DNA of 54,328 bases from Zygnema cylindricum (GCA_037447655.1 JBBHKE010001536.1:38304-92631), one strand, 5' to 3'. Shown: positions 1-11,879, counted from the stretch's first letter. Notes: generated by a model not told the origin, from the sequence alone. Made by a program: numbers and translations.

Positions 1-318
1 TCACCTGATTATTTACTCAGACAGAGAGAGAGAGAGATGTTTGGCACAACTCCAGACTCATTTATTAGTCCACTAGCACCTGACAAGCGCATTTATTTCA
101 AGTGTTATTTTGAGGCTTTAATTCAGGAGTAAGCACATATGAGTCCATTTTTATTTTATTTTCTTGTAGTGGACAATTTCTGTAATTTTAAAATAAAAAG
201 CTGACAACACTCTCCTACCATCCTTGGCCGACTCCTATACCAACTGTTTTGTAACTGGAATTCTTTCGTAAATTGCTGGCTTTAACAACTCTCCTCCTTT
301 GCATCGTATATTGATGCA

Positions 319-545
319 CACTACGCCGCTCATCGTTATTAGTGTTAAAGTTTTTTTCGCCAATTAATGCATATTTTCTTCGTGCACACATGTCGGATTT
401 TTAATCGGAGACTGACGATAGGACAATGAAAATCATGCCTTCCAATAGCAACCATTAGATTGACAAACTGACAAGTGTGCACGAAGAAAATCTGTTTTGA
501 GTGGCGAAGAAAACTTTAACACTAATAATGATTAGCGGTGTACTG
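319..545. repeat. MITE, family with CAGTACACCGC-type ends
   Basis: The two ends are inverted repeats of about 45 bp. The left arm starts CACTACGCCGCTCATCG and both arms run through TTATTAGTGTTAAAG into a CGCC motif. The right arm, read in reverse, starts CAGTACACCGCTAATCA. No coding potential lies between them. Related copies, recognisable by ends of the type ACCGC-AATCG-TTATTAGCGT, lie at 11880-12107, 39886-40086 and, more weakly, about 37107-37312. The superfamily is unclear because no target-site duplication is unambiguous. It lies just beyond the 3' splice-donor side of the armadillo exon, so it is probably intronic. Confidence 0.7.
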
Positions 546-660
546 TGGTTCATGTTCCCATACCAACACCATACCACACCGATACCTATACACATACCAT
601 ATACCATAAAGACAATATTATATCATACAATACCATACACACGCATATACAAACCCATAC

Positions 661-1827
661 CTTTGACTTGACCTGAGTTGAGCCTTTGGTGCTGAGAGCG
701 TCGAGGGTGCGCTCCGGAGAGCTCCGAAGAAGTATGTCGAGGGCCTTTTCTGACTTATGTGACAAACTGAGGAGGGCACTCACAGCATCTTCTACTGCCC
801 GGATAGAGCCGTTTTCAGCTGCTTTTAACAGAAGACTTATGGCTTGTGATTCTATTAAGGCCTCTCTTCCTCCCCTTCCATTACACAGGATGTTCATTGT
901 AGCCACCACTTTGTCCTCAACTCCTGATTCTGGTGTGCTGAGTGACCTTACTAAAGTTTCCACTACACCTGCTTTCACCATTTCTTTCCTACAAGGACCA
1001 CTTAAAGATAGGCTGAAAAGAGCCAAAGCTGCGTCTTTCCTTCCTCTAAGACTTCCAGTCTGCAACAAATTCATGAGAGGCTTCAACGAATTGGACTCAC
1101 ATATCGCGAATTTTCTCGCAGACGTGTCTGAGAGAGAGAATAGGGCAGCAGCTGCATTTGCCTTGGAAGTCATATTGCCAGTAATTAAAACATTGACAAT
1201 ACTCTGTATCGAAATTGGTGAGCAGAAAAAGTATCCTCTGACGCACTCGGACAAGGAAAGGTTCAAGATGGCAGTCACAGCATGTTCCACAGTTTCTACG
1301 TCAGAAGATGGAAGCAGACTGATAAGAAAGTCAACGCCATCAGCTGCTGCCAGACGTGCGCGGTTGACTTTATACTCCGAGCTTTTCGTCAGTTCATGAA
1401 TGGCGGCGGCTACTGCTCGTCTCCTTTCAACACTTGGCCGTCCTTCTTGACCTGCTTCCAGAAGAGGCTCGAACTCTCCGTATTCTATGGCTGTCTGGAC
1501 AGCTCTACTCACCACCGGATCCTGAGCATAGAGAGCATCTGAGACTGAACCTGAAACTGAAACTGAAACTGTTTTACTTTTAGCCTTGGGAACACCTTTC
1601 AAACCGGTTGAAAAGTCTGCGGTTGCCGCAGTATTTGTTGTTGTCGTTGTTTCCATTCCAAGGTTAAACCCTGATTTTGCGAGTTTTGACAATAAGGTCA
1701 ACGAGTTGCCATTGAGTTTGCTCAGAGAAGCTCCTGTGTTGACACGTGGCTGCTGTGAATTGACCATTCCATCATCATTAGCTGCGGCGTCCTTCGTTTT
1801 GCCACGTATACGCAGAAACAAATGCAT
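661..1827 (-). CDS. armadillo-repeat protein, PUB (plant U-box)-like; one large exon, partial
   Basis: The minus strand is open from about 1869 to 586. It encodes a Thr/Ser/Asn-rich linker followed by about five armadillo repeats, with recurring motifs such as AVTAILNLSLS, NAAAALFSLS and DAALALFSLS. This spacing is typical of the C-terminal part of plant U-box E3 ubiquitin ligases (PUB/SPL11 type), where the repeats bind substrates. No U-box could be found in the window, so the gene may be a U-box-less ARM protein or may have its U-box exon elsewhere. The first in-frame ATG is at 1827. The frame is open back to 1869 but closed by a stop just above, so either translation starts at 1827 or a splice acceptor lies in 1828-1916. 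At the other end a donor, AAG|GTATGG, follows codon 661-663, and the sequence beyond it loses ARM character. The end of the gene is not seen. ARM identity is confident; exon edges are inferred. Confidence 0.75.
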
Positions 1828-1919
1828 TGGAGTGCTCGGTGCAATCTTCTGCAGCACTCTGCTTGCCACCTTTTCTGTACTCTTTTTTTAGAGTTCCAGT
1901 CTTCCTGCTGCAGCAAATA

Positions 1920-3099
1920 TGTGACATGACTTCAAGTAATAATAAAAAAACAATACACGACAAAACAAAACAGGAGACGCCTCTTTTGTATTTGGTTTGC
2001 CCTAATGGACAAATTTTCAAGTTACGCTACAGAACTGTTAAGTAAAGCACAAAGCTTTTTTTGTACTTGGTGTAAAAAGCGTTTCAAAGAAACGCATACA
2101 AAATTTCTACAATTATTAGAGATAAAGGGGGACTGTTGCAACCACTCCAGGGGTTACAACTATAACCCACCTCTAAAAGGCTGACTCTATGTCTTCTAGC
2201 GAAATTTGTACAAGTTGCCAAAACAGGCTGTTTTTCTCGAAAAATGCGCTTTTCGTACAGATATCTGTAACCACCACAAAACGACTAAAACGTACGTCTT
2301 ATAGTGAACAGGTTCGCTATCGTACGCCACAACTGGCTGTACAGAACAGAATATTTGCATCCACGACAAAATCTATTTCTGTACTTTTTGGAATTGAAGC
2401 TACGTGTGCACTCAAAGCCTTACACGAAATGAGCTGGCTGCCAACACAAAGATTTTGTCGCCCAACACGACAAACTTGTCATAGCTGTCTAAGATTCTGC
2501 ACGATTACGACGCTTGCGGATTTTTAGGAGAGCTGTTAGTTTCTGTTTTCTAACCACGTCAACGCATCTAGTCACTTCGAAATTTTTAATTAGTGACGTG
2601 GAATTCAATTATATGGTTAATCTCCATGGGACGAAAAACCGGGACATACTCCGTTCGTAAAAGCGTCATTTGAAGCTAACATGGTCAAACGTGGCGAAAC
2701 ATAAAATCTGCTCTAGACCAGTATCTGCGAATTCTCCTCTTTTTTTTTTCTTTTTCGGCTTTTCCACTGGACGTTAGAAAACGATATCATCAAATATGCC
2801 ACGTGTCTGAAAACCCTTGCACAGCTGGATGACGCGCCGTCGGCGTCGCTGTCAGATACTCGCTGTCAGACACTTCTAGAAGGTACGTGGTATGTTTTTT
2901 GACTTTTTCAAAGTCTTTCACGTACGGCACTGTTTTATGCTCGGAACAGATGAATTTATTAAGTGGCGAAGGAGAACCAGAAGTTATCGTGCAATAGGTA
3001 ACAGTACACGTTTAGCTACAGTACCTGCCATTGGACACTTCAGTGGTACCAAGTAGTGGAAACGTCAGCTGCAAAAATTTTATTCGAGGCTCACCCTTA
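1920..3099. other. no gene recognised
   Basis: Short open frames on both strands lack domain motifs. The stretch contains sequence resembling the interior of the Harbinger-like elements at 3.1 and 12.3 kb (for example the TTTTCTTTTTCGGC tract near 2750), so it is probably decayed repeat. Confidence 0.4.
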
Positions 3100-3345
3100 G
3101 GGTATGTACGGATGTGCTAAAAGTTATAATTTTATATCTGTCGTTTTCCTCCAAAATTGAATGCTGCACCGAGGAAATCTTGCGCCGTGCGAAGAAAGTA
3201 TAGAGTCGGTTGTACAAGTTGCGTCATCGTCGAGCTTAGTAGCTACGCTAGATTGTCGTCTTTTCTTTTTCGGCCCGCGGCCACGTCATGCCAGCTCATT
3301 TTCAAACGTCATCGTTTACCGCGTCGAGAGCCAGTTTAAAGCGAC
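3100..3345 (+). repeat. Harbinger-like MITE fragment, GGGTATGTACGG end
   Basis: The end GGGTATGTACGGATGTGC is preceded by TTA (3097-3099). The next about 240 bp follow the same order of motifs as the intact element at 12282-13053 (TCTGTCGTTTTCCT, GCGTCATCGTCGA, TTGTCGTCTTTTC, CGGCCACG). The right end was not found. TTA/TAA duplications and GGG-starting ends are typical of PIF/Harbinger (Tourist-type) elements. Confidence 0.5.
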
Positions 3346-3689
3346 GTGACATTTTTCAACGAATAGGAAAACTCCACGCTCTTTCGGGCGTTCTGCAACT
3401 AGGGAAAGTACACACCATTTTTCTTTTTGTCAGTTGGAATCCCATGATGAAAGTTGAGGTCTAATCCACATATTATTCTTTAAAACGGTATAGAAATCAC
3501 TTTCCGCCTAAGCTTTCATAAAACATGTTGGGAGAGCAAACAATCTCTATTGCAAGACGTGAGAATGGCAAAACCATTGGCGTACCCTCCCCTTTTAAAG
3601 GAGTGAAATAAAGGAAACATTTAAATACTACATGAGTCAAGAAAGAATAGACAAAGGCACATAAAACAAGCAACAAAGGCAACGCTAAC

Positions 3690-5000
3690 TAAAACAACCA
3701 GAAAAACTATTAAAACTTCCAAAGATGACTTCCTACAAAGAGAAAAAACTACAATAGATAGATGACTACCCCCAACCCTAACAAATTAAGGTCCAAGACC
3801 TCGTAGATCGTGGATGTGAACTAGATCCCATCGTGGAGGATCTAGGAAGCCCCACTTGTCATAGGAGACCGTGCTTCGTCAGAGGGGAGCTGCGACTTGC
3901 GCTCCTTGGAAGGCAACTGATACACATTAACAATAAAGCATAGCGGGAAGGCAAGGCGGAGGACTCCCTAATGCCTTGAGAGGGGGTCTCCGAGAAAATA
4001 TATCTCAAGTTTATTAACCATTCCAAGTGGACGTCCCGCTGAAAGGTGAGGGGACCCGATCAAAGCCTTGTCAATAGCCTTCGCTCTAAGTCAAACAAGG
4101 GGATCATGCACCTGAACGACTGTAAGGATGTCTTCACGGTCTAGGGATGTAGCAAACACAAAGCTTCAACAGTTGTTTCCGAAGATAGAGATGGGGTGAA
4201 TTGCCAAAGAGCTTGAGCAACCCGAGAAAATTAGCCAGCACGTCAAAGGTTGTCAAAGGTGGACAACCTGTTGTAGTCTAGCTGTGGAGCTTAGTCACAT
4301 GGCGTGACTCCAAAGTGCTGACTAGGTCCGTGTGATCTTGTTACAACCCCGAGCAAAAATGGTTGGGAACGTACCTTAGGATATCATGAACACCACTCTC
4401 TACCCCCTTCAGTGCCTAAAGTAATACCCCATGAGGAAACAGGAAAAGCAGGTGACATGTCCCGTCGTTGGTGATTCGGTCAACTAATAAGGTCAACGGG
4501 AGTTAAAGAGTCGTTGGGACAAGATGATGACGGGGATACAACTTATATAGCCATGGACGAGAAGCCCATGTTGTAACGCTCAAAAACATCAAGGCGCTTA
4601 ACTCACTACTAATCGCTTGGAGATGGTTGTTGAGTATTGTGTGTGGAGTAGGATGTCCACAACCTGTGTGCGTCCGGACACTTTTTTGGGCCCTTAGGAC
4701 ATGATTTTGAATATCTCGTCAAACTTAGACCCGCAAGTTATGACTTTCCACACCCAAAGGTAAGGTACCTTAGATTGATTGGTGTATGTTGGTGGAGCCA
4801 ATGCAGACCCAGAGATAGAATGGGCGGCATGCGAGAGGATGAGAGGTGAACGTTTTGCGGTATGGTGGGAAGGTTTCTAGGCTGTAGGGAATTAGGCACT
4901 ATGAGGAGGTTGGACTCGAGAAGGTGGTGGTCGTAAAAGAGCGATAGAATTTGTATTTTAGTGGGACATGCATCTGTTGCTGGAGAAAATTTATTCTAAT
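3690..5000. other. GC-richer, ORF-free block
   Basis: By eye this segment is clearly richer in G+C than its surroundings and has fewer homopolymer runs. No open frame of useful length exists on either strand, and no rRNA or tRNA motif is recognisable. It could be an old decayed retroelement, a non-coding RNA locus or DNA of different origin. Confidence 0.35.
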
Positions 5001-6300
5001 AATTGACTTGTAAGAAGCCCTTTCAAATCAGTGAGAGTGAGAGAAAGCATCCTTAGTATGTTAATACCATCAGTATTTTATTGGAGTCGAGAAATAGTTA
5101 TTTGAGTCCTTTTTTGATTTGCAGTCTCCCTCTTTAGGGATGGGTTTTTTTTTTTAATAAGCGGTTTTGGTTTTTTCAAGTTTGAGGACCGCCCTCTCTT
5201 CTTTGAAACCAATACAGTATTATTTACCTATTTTGTCATAAAAACATAATTTTGTCAAGTTCCTTAGAAACTTAGTTGTTTTTCAGTCTGAAAGCTCAAG
5301 TAGTAGTGAAAATAAACGCAGTCAACGTGGATTTAAACCTTGAACTCTTAATGCTTTGACATTCTTCAGCTTCAAGTTTCACCACAACCGAGGATGAGAA
5401 GTGTACTATGATACACCTTTGTTTCCAAATGGTTTTGAGAGAAAAGTAACTTTGAGAGTCGGACCTCTCGCATGTATATAAAAGGAATGGCCAAATTTTG
5501 TTTGTTTTCAGGCAGTCATTTCCAAAGTTTTAAAAGCTGTAGATTATACACGAAGTCAATATTAGATTGGAGATTGACTTCCTCGCTAATAGTTGATATG
5601 TTGAAAAGCAAAAAGCATGAATAAATAATAAAACTACAACACAAAGGAGAAACTTATTGAATAATGACAATCTCACAATCCACATCACAGCCTCAATTTT
5701 GTTCCACATAGGATAAAAACAGAAACAGAATAAAAAAAGAAAACAAAGAAACACTATTTGCACATCATAGATTATTTTCATGAAATCAAAACACAAGTTC
5801 AGAAACGAATCCGAGCCCAAATCCAAGGAAATAATACATAAACAAGCGACAAGGGGATTAAAAAGGGTTTATAAAAACACACATCTTTGTTGTTAACTAT
5901 GCCACCGAGGAGTTTTGAGAGGAGATTTCGGAGGAGTTGCCACCATCAAATATTTCCATAATACCAATGTACCAAAAAAAAAAAAAACAACTAGAATCAC
6001 GTGCTGCAAAGTTTTCTACAATCGTGTCCTCTACAATGAGTAACTATTCAACAGTAATGTTTGTTTCAATATGTTTCTCATGATGGTCTCCTCGTATTTG
6101 ACGTTATGAACGCGAACTTTATATCAAATACCCTCGAGTGTTGCCTTTTTGCCTTGGCTGCAACACAAAATCCAAAGGTAACAAGAATATTAAAATCCAC
6201 ACCAAACGACATTTTCAAACACCATACTTCACAAGTATTGAAAAGAAAACGGAAAAAAACAACAAACTTTTTAATTACCAAGAATAGTGGAAGAAATAAA
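5001..6300. other. AT-rich DNA with no gene recognised
   Basis: Frames here are short and made of low-complexity Phe/Leu/Lys stretches produced by A and T runs. No inverted terminal repeats were spotted. Confidence 0.4.
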
Positions 6301-6304
6301 TTAC

Positions 6305-6429
<125 letters not shown>

Positions 6430-6810
6430 TGAATGCTATAAGTATATGCATACCTGTCGTAGTAAGAAAACTGTTTTCCAAAATATCTCCCCGGCGTTAA
6501 TCTCCCCTACGTTGGTACGGTCCCACAACCTTTGCCATATAGAAATGAACAAACAAATAAATAATCCCAGGCTTAAATTAGGAAAGTAAATCACTAGAGT
6601 AATAAAATAAAAAAATGAATGCAAAAGATCGAAAAAAACAAGAGTATGTGGACAAACATCATCAATAAAGTGAAGGTACAGCATCATCATACCAATACAT
6701 CATCAAGTCCCAATAAGTGTTGGTTTCCCAATTGACTAGAAAAAATGATATTTTCCTATTATGTGTGGATGTTATAACATAAAGTAGTTCAATAGACGAA
6801 ATCAAACAGA

Positions 6811-6978
6811 TTAAGATGACTGATGAAGATATTTGTTCACAAGAAGTTATCCTCTACTCAAGTACCAAATTGTTTTGATTTGTGAACAAAACATCTACAT
6901 CGACCACAAATTGAAACCATCTATTTCAAGACATACGGTTTCAAATTGTGGACATATTATCTTCGTCAGTCACCTTAA
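6811..6978. repeat. 168-bp fold-back element with nested hairpins
   Basis: The outer arms TTAAGATGACTGATGAAGAT and its near-complement ending at 6978 form terminal inverted repeats of about 21 bp with two mismatches. Inside are two further hairpins in series. TTTGTTCACAA (6832-6842) pairs with 6880-6890. CCACAAATTGAAACC (6904-6918) pairs perfectly with 6937-6951 across an 18-nt loop. It may be a small MITE or an RNA-precursor-like structure. No target-site duplication was established. Confidence 0.65.
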
Positions 6979-7019
6979 TCAATATAAAATCATCATTTTA
7001 AATAGTTGCTGTTTATAAC

Positions 7020-7829
7020 TCCTGGGTGTAGGATTTTAAGGGTGGTTAACTAGTTTGATGATAGAACAATTTAAATCGTCTCAAAAAGTGTATGATGAAT
7101 CCATCCAAAAACAGAAAAAAAAAACAGTTTCACTAATGGCATGCCGGATTGCGACGTCATCTGCAATAATTGTATAAATCTTACAAATATAAACGTAAAA
7201 ATGAGCTCAAACGTTTTAAATTTAACCTACAATGCAGGTTAACACTCATCACCATAAATTCAGTTTCCTGTCTTTTTTAAGCATCTCGTCCAATTTTCAA
7301 TAAGAAGAAAATGAGCATCTTTCAAAAGCAGCGTTGTTAAGTTATGACAATAGAACAAATTGTTAAAAGAACATCTCTCACCTTCAGCGATTTGAAACCT
7401 CAGAGGGAAGTTTATTGGACGTGCATAACCACTAAAAGGCACCGAATTCTCCATTTTAATACTAAATAGTTCAACGTAGAATGAACAAAAGAAAAAAAAA
7501 AGGTCCACCGCCTCCATATTTGTATTTACCGACATTTTCTGTACATAATCCTTTTTCTGACCAATTTCTTCACCGACGTTCAAATTAGCCAATATCACCA
7601 ACTTCCAGTCCAACATTCCTTCTCATCCTTCTCTGATCCCCCCCCTCCTTCCCTCCTGCCTCGCCGTTCCATCTCCTCGCTCTTTCCCATCCTTTCCGAT
7701 GTTTTTGATTGATCGAGGATCCCTGAAAACCTCTCCATATTTGACACTCCCTACTCCATGACGTTGCATTTTTTGTGAAAACTTGCAAAAAACCTTCAGC
7801 CCCAAGTTGCAGTATATGAACCACAAGAC
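7020..7829. other. no intact gene; possible decayed 3' part of the hAT transposase
   Basis: This is downstream, on the minus strand, of the BED-finger frame. Open frames continue here in all three phases but none shows a recognisable hAT catalytic or dimerisation domain. It may be a decayed continuation or unrelated DNA. Confidence 0.35.
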
Positions 7830-8456
7830 TTAGGTGGCCCTCCATATTGCTAAAAAGTGAGGTGATTTGGCATGATTGTAAGGAACTGCATGGGCATAAA
7901 AATACCGGCATAAAGCTTTTTCCGCTTCAATCTGCAAACCATGAATATTTTGGACTTGTGGTTCTGTCCCTGACATTCCTTTCCCTTTTTCTTTTCCAAC
8001 CGCATCGCTATACATGGGATCCTCCGTTGGTCGTTGAAATGGTTCTCTTTCCGTTTCTGTTAATCCTTTACTGCCTCCCTCTACCTCTACATCTAACTCT
8101 AATTCTACCTCTTCGTTTCCCGTGGTAGACAAAGTTGGCCAGTCATGTAAATCCCCTTCAACCATCGTCCTTTCCCGTAGCTTCTGTCTTTCCCTTTTCC
8201 TGTCTTGCTTTGCCTTTTTTTTCTGCTCAAACCGCTGTTTTTTTATTTCTTCTGCCCGCTTTAACTCCTCCGAAAGTTCTGGAGGAAATTGTTTACAAGG
8301 ATGTCGCCTTTGGGGTCCACCAATCAAATGATCTGTGAGAACTTTGGCTCCCCCGACCACCGACATTTCACAGTATTTACATTTGAAGCGATAATTTCCG
8401 TTTCGATATTCCTTTTCCAACGCATGTTGCCAAATTTCCGATTTGGGACGACCCAT
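7830..8456 (-). pseudogene. hAT-superfamily transposase N-terminal fragment with BED zinc finger
   Basis: Reading from the ATG at 8456 gives 208 residues starting MGRPKSEIWQ. A BED-type finger follows (residues about 20-60), with CKYC then GGA, DHL and HPCKQFP spacing as in plant hAT transposases, where it binds DNA. A charged coiled-coil-like Lys/Glu/Arg stretch comes next, then an acidic linker. Near the end, ALCRYFYAHAVPYN resembles the helix that opens the hAT catalytic region in intact transposases. The frame stops at 7830-7832, soon after that point, so the RNase H-like core and the C-terminal dimerisation domain are missing. This is probably a broken transposase gene. A spliced or domesticated BED protein is less likely. 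Many MITEs in the window carry hAT-type 8-bp duplications, but no TIR was found around this gene. Confidence 0.65.
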
Positions 8457-8659
8457 GTGTTTGACATAAATCGTATGCAAAGATGCGTGACGTGACGGGA
8501 ACTAGTAGTACGGTAAGAAAAAAATAGGCTTCGTTTTGAAAAAAGAAATCAGTTCAGTTCAAGGGATGGTAAAATTTATGCAGTGTGTAAATTGAAGGTG
8601 TGTGTATCCTGCAGTTTGACAAAAACACCAAAATTAGAAAAACAATTTGTGTAGGATTA

Positions 8660-8830
8660 CACTTTATATATACAGAGGGAGAGAAAGAGAGAAAAGGAGA
8701 GGGAGAGGGGGGGGGCAGAGGGAGGGGAGGAGAGAGGGATAAGAGGGATAGAGGGAGAGGGGGGTAGAGTCAGGTGGCTAGGTTAGGAGGTAGGTCAACA
8801 GGTAGGCAGGTGGGTAGAGAGGCAGACTAA
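8660..8830. repeat. purine-rich GA/GGGA low-complexity tract
   Basis: A run of GAGA, GGGAGAGG and AGGTAGG units with strong strand asymmetry. There is no gene in 8490-9470 around it. Confidence 0.85.
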
Positions 8831-9471
8831 TAGATAAGTACAGAAAAGTTCTTAGGATGTAAAAGAAAGAAGGAAAAAGGGCTGAGATTCGATAATAACA
8901 CCGTGGATCTTAGCCTCCGTAACCTAAAAAAAACTAATCCTAAATGTGGTCCCTATTTCACAGAAAGGCCAGAAACATGAGAAACTATTAGTTGTAGGTG
9001 AGCTTCAAGATGGACAAGTTATATTTTTGTGCTTTTTAGGGTTACATAGTGAAGACAAAACATTTCAGATTTCCTAAGAGCTGTCAGAAACCCTAAAAAG
9101 TTCAAATTTTACACCTCTCGGTACAAATGATTATAAATGGTGTCGAATCATGAACAATAAATCAATTAAAACAAAATAACAATAAAAATAGGTTTCGGAA
9201 ATATCCATTGAACTCCTGAATCTACAAAAATACTCCTCCTCAGTCATCCCTCCTAAAACCTAAAAAAATCCAAACAATTACTGGAAAAAGAGAAATAAAG
9301 AATTAAATCAGCTTGCCTTATGCTTTTAGTTTTTAACTCCTCCAAGATGATAGGTAAGAAAATCTGCAGAAAAATGCTGCTATCTTCTGCAATTTTCCTG
9401 CAGAACTGCTATTTGTGACAGAATAACAAAGGTCTGGTCTGTCGTCAGAAGTCAGAACCATAGGTTTAACC

Positions 9472-9777
9472 CATAGTTCAAAAGTAGGCGTTTTTATGGT
9501 AGGCCTTTGGTCAGCACCTTTATCGTAAGTTGTGTTATGGGCTTTTCATGTGATCTTCTTAGTTCGCTACTTTTATTAGCGACCGTCCGATCATCCGAAT
9601 CTGAAGGTGAAAATAATATGTTTTGGTCCGAATGTTTTAATTGGTCCAATTTTTGGTCCGAATGTTTTAATTGGTCCGAATAGGTACGAATACAATATGG
9701 GTCTTAAGGTCATATTGTATGTTTTGTATACAATAGGCATATTGTATGGGCCTACTTTCACCTACTTTTGAACTATG
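9472..9777. repeat. hAT-like MITE, family CATAGTTC (copy 1), intact
   Basis: 306 bp with perfect terminal repeats CATAGTTCAAAAGTAGG and its complement. It is flanked by the 8-bp duplication GTTTAACC (9464-9471 and 9778-9785), the size produced by hAT transposition. The interior has the conserved blocks TCGTAAGTTGTGTTATGGGC, TTTTCATGTGATCTTCTTAG and a CATATTGTATGTTTTGTATA region. No ORF of its own. Related copies are at 9786, 14451, 36780, 50032 and 52427. Confidence 0.85.
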
Positions 9778-9785
9778 GTTTAACC

Positions 9786-9915
9786 CATAGTTCAAAAGTA
9801 GGCGTTTTTTGGTAGGCCTTTCGTAGGCCGCCTTTAGCGTAAGTTGTGTTACGGGCTTTCCATGCGATCTTCTTAGATCGCTACTTTCATCAGCGACCGT
9901 CCGATCGTCCGAATT
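9786..9915. repeat. CATAGTTC MITE, truncated second copy in tandem
   Basis: It begins right after the right-hand duplication of the preceding copy with the same end CATAGTTCAAAAGTAGG. It keeps the first about 130 bp, then runs into an unrelated TTAGAGTAA-type repeat at about 9914. Confidence 0.75.
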
Positions 9916-11460
9916 AGAGTAAAAAAACAAAAAAAAACAATTAGAGTAATGAACTCTAATTTATGTGATAAAACTTTTTCACAAAGTTTACTCTAATTTA
10001 TTTAAGTACTCTATATTGAGTTATGTCGACAATAAATATCCGCGCTGAAATTATAAACACTAAATTAGGTAGACGTACAAAATCTGTCATTCCGTATAGT
10101 TTTGACGTCATTATGACGCTAGTATTATTTGTCGCGCTGAATGTCAGTTAATGTTCACACTGACGACGATGCTGTCGACGGACGAGATTTATGCGAACGG
10201 CTTTTTTTCGATGTGATTGATTTTTCGTTTAGTCCGATTTCACGTGCGAGCGCGATTGTATTAAATCATTATTTGTACCTTTTTACTTAAAAAAGTACAA
10301 TTTTGCATGGTCGAAAGTCGTCCGTATTCCACACTATTTAAAACGAGCTGATATTACAATTCTGTTACGCTAATTAAACCTACCTAAATTAGAATAATGA
10401 AAAAATTAGAATCGTTTACACATAGAGTCGAAATTTCGAGCGACCGAATTAGAGTAATTTACTCTAATTACGATTCGAAGTGTACACCGCGCATCGTAAT
10501 TAGAGTAATGAAAAAATTAGAGTAAAAAAAGAGAAAAAAATAATTAGAGTAATTTACTCTAATTTATGTGATAGAACTGTTTCAGAAAGGAATTTACTCT
10601 AATTTATGCGGTGTACTCTAATTTGGCAAGATAATATCCTCTACTGTAAATAAGGTATTCTTACAGAATCTGACAAAACGTACAGTTTATCGTCACTATG
10701 ACGTTTGCACTACGCGGATTGTTAAAACGCAGTTACATGATAATGGCTTGTATTAAATCATTATTTGTACTTTTTTATTTATAAAAGTACAACTTTGCAC
10801 GGACGGACGTCATCCGTACTCCACACTATTTAAAACGAACATATATTAGAATTAAAAACGCTAATTAATCCTTACCTTAAATAGCATAATGAAAAAATTA
10901 GAATCATTTACTCTATTTGATGTGATGGAGTCGAAATTTCGAGCGACCGAATTAGAGTAATTTACTCTAATTACGATTCGCGGTGTAGCGTACATGACGC
11001 TAATTGGGGTACCCCTTTTTTTGGGCAAATTCTCAAATAGAATAAAGTACGCTAAATGCTTTTGCACGTTATTTGAGGTACCCCGCTCAATACGGTTCAT
11101 AACTGTAATTGAGTGTCTCTTTAAATAGTGTGGTGTACGGACCGTCAGTTATGTACTATTTCGTACCTCTTTTAAATTTAAAAGTACATAAATATAATAA
11201 TATATAATTGCGTAAATATTTTCCGGGATACGCAGATGTCAAAAAAACGCGACGGCGTACGATTTGAACAATTTCGTACATATACATGTTTTAGTATGAA
11301 CATATTATGTGCCGAAAATTTTTACAAAGCAGTTTACAAATTAGAGTACATGATAAATTAGTATCATGGTGTACCCGAAAAAACACAATTTACCATAAAG
11401 TACGCTAATTGTATCATTACGCTATATTTTTTATTACGCTAATAGCGATTCACGGTGTAG
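9910..11460. repeat. TTAGAGTAA/TTACTCTAA repeat field
   Basis: At least two related units lie here (about 9910-10500 and 10500-10990), each framed by inverted TTAGAGTAATTTACTCTAA motifs. They share an inner block with CAGAATCTGACAAAACGTAC and a GTATTAAATCATTATTTGTAC motif. A further copy is at about 47557-48045. No coding potential. The AT-rich remainder to 11460 is decayed repeat of the same kind. Confidence 0.7.
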
Positions 11461-11598
11461 TGTTGTGTACGGTAAGGATTTGCCAGAAAACCGATATGGA
11501 ATTTTTTCGGGTACCCGATAATCGATATATTGGTACGATATATCGTTATCGGTGTTATCGCCGATAAAAACCCGATATTTGACTTACGATACGTTCTT
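11458..11598. repeat. fragment of the TGTTGTGTATCGG MITE family
   Basis: It starts AGTGTTGTGTACGG and contains the CGATATATCGTTATCGG and GTTATCGCCGATAAAAACC blocks seen in the full copies at 16110 and 20192. It is cut off near the hAT element that starts at 11607. Confidence 0.65.
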
Positions 11599-11879
11599 AC
11601 ACAGGGCAGAGGTCGCAAACGGTCAACCGAAACCGTGACCGACCGTTAACCGACCGCCCGCGCCGGATCCGGAACGGATTCGGTTGCCAAATTTTGGGGG
11701 TCGGGCGGTTACGGTCGGTTGATTCACCCAGGAAAAAAAAACGTTCGGTTACGGTCGGTCAACCAAAAAACCAAAAAAAATGAAAATTTTGTACTGTCCC
11801 TATAATCCAACATTCTTGTACTTTGTACTCTTTGGCATCGTGGAAGTACGTGACATCATGATTAGCGTCGCAAATCTGA

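Noticed and set aside
686-1399. 237-codon open frame on the plus strand
   Set aside because: It is the antisense shadow of the armadillo exon, which has clear repeat motifs.
1828-1869. GTG at 1869 as the start of the armadillo protein
   Set aside because: GTG initiation is not expected in a nuclear gene. The first ATG is at 1827, or the exon is entered through an acceptor.
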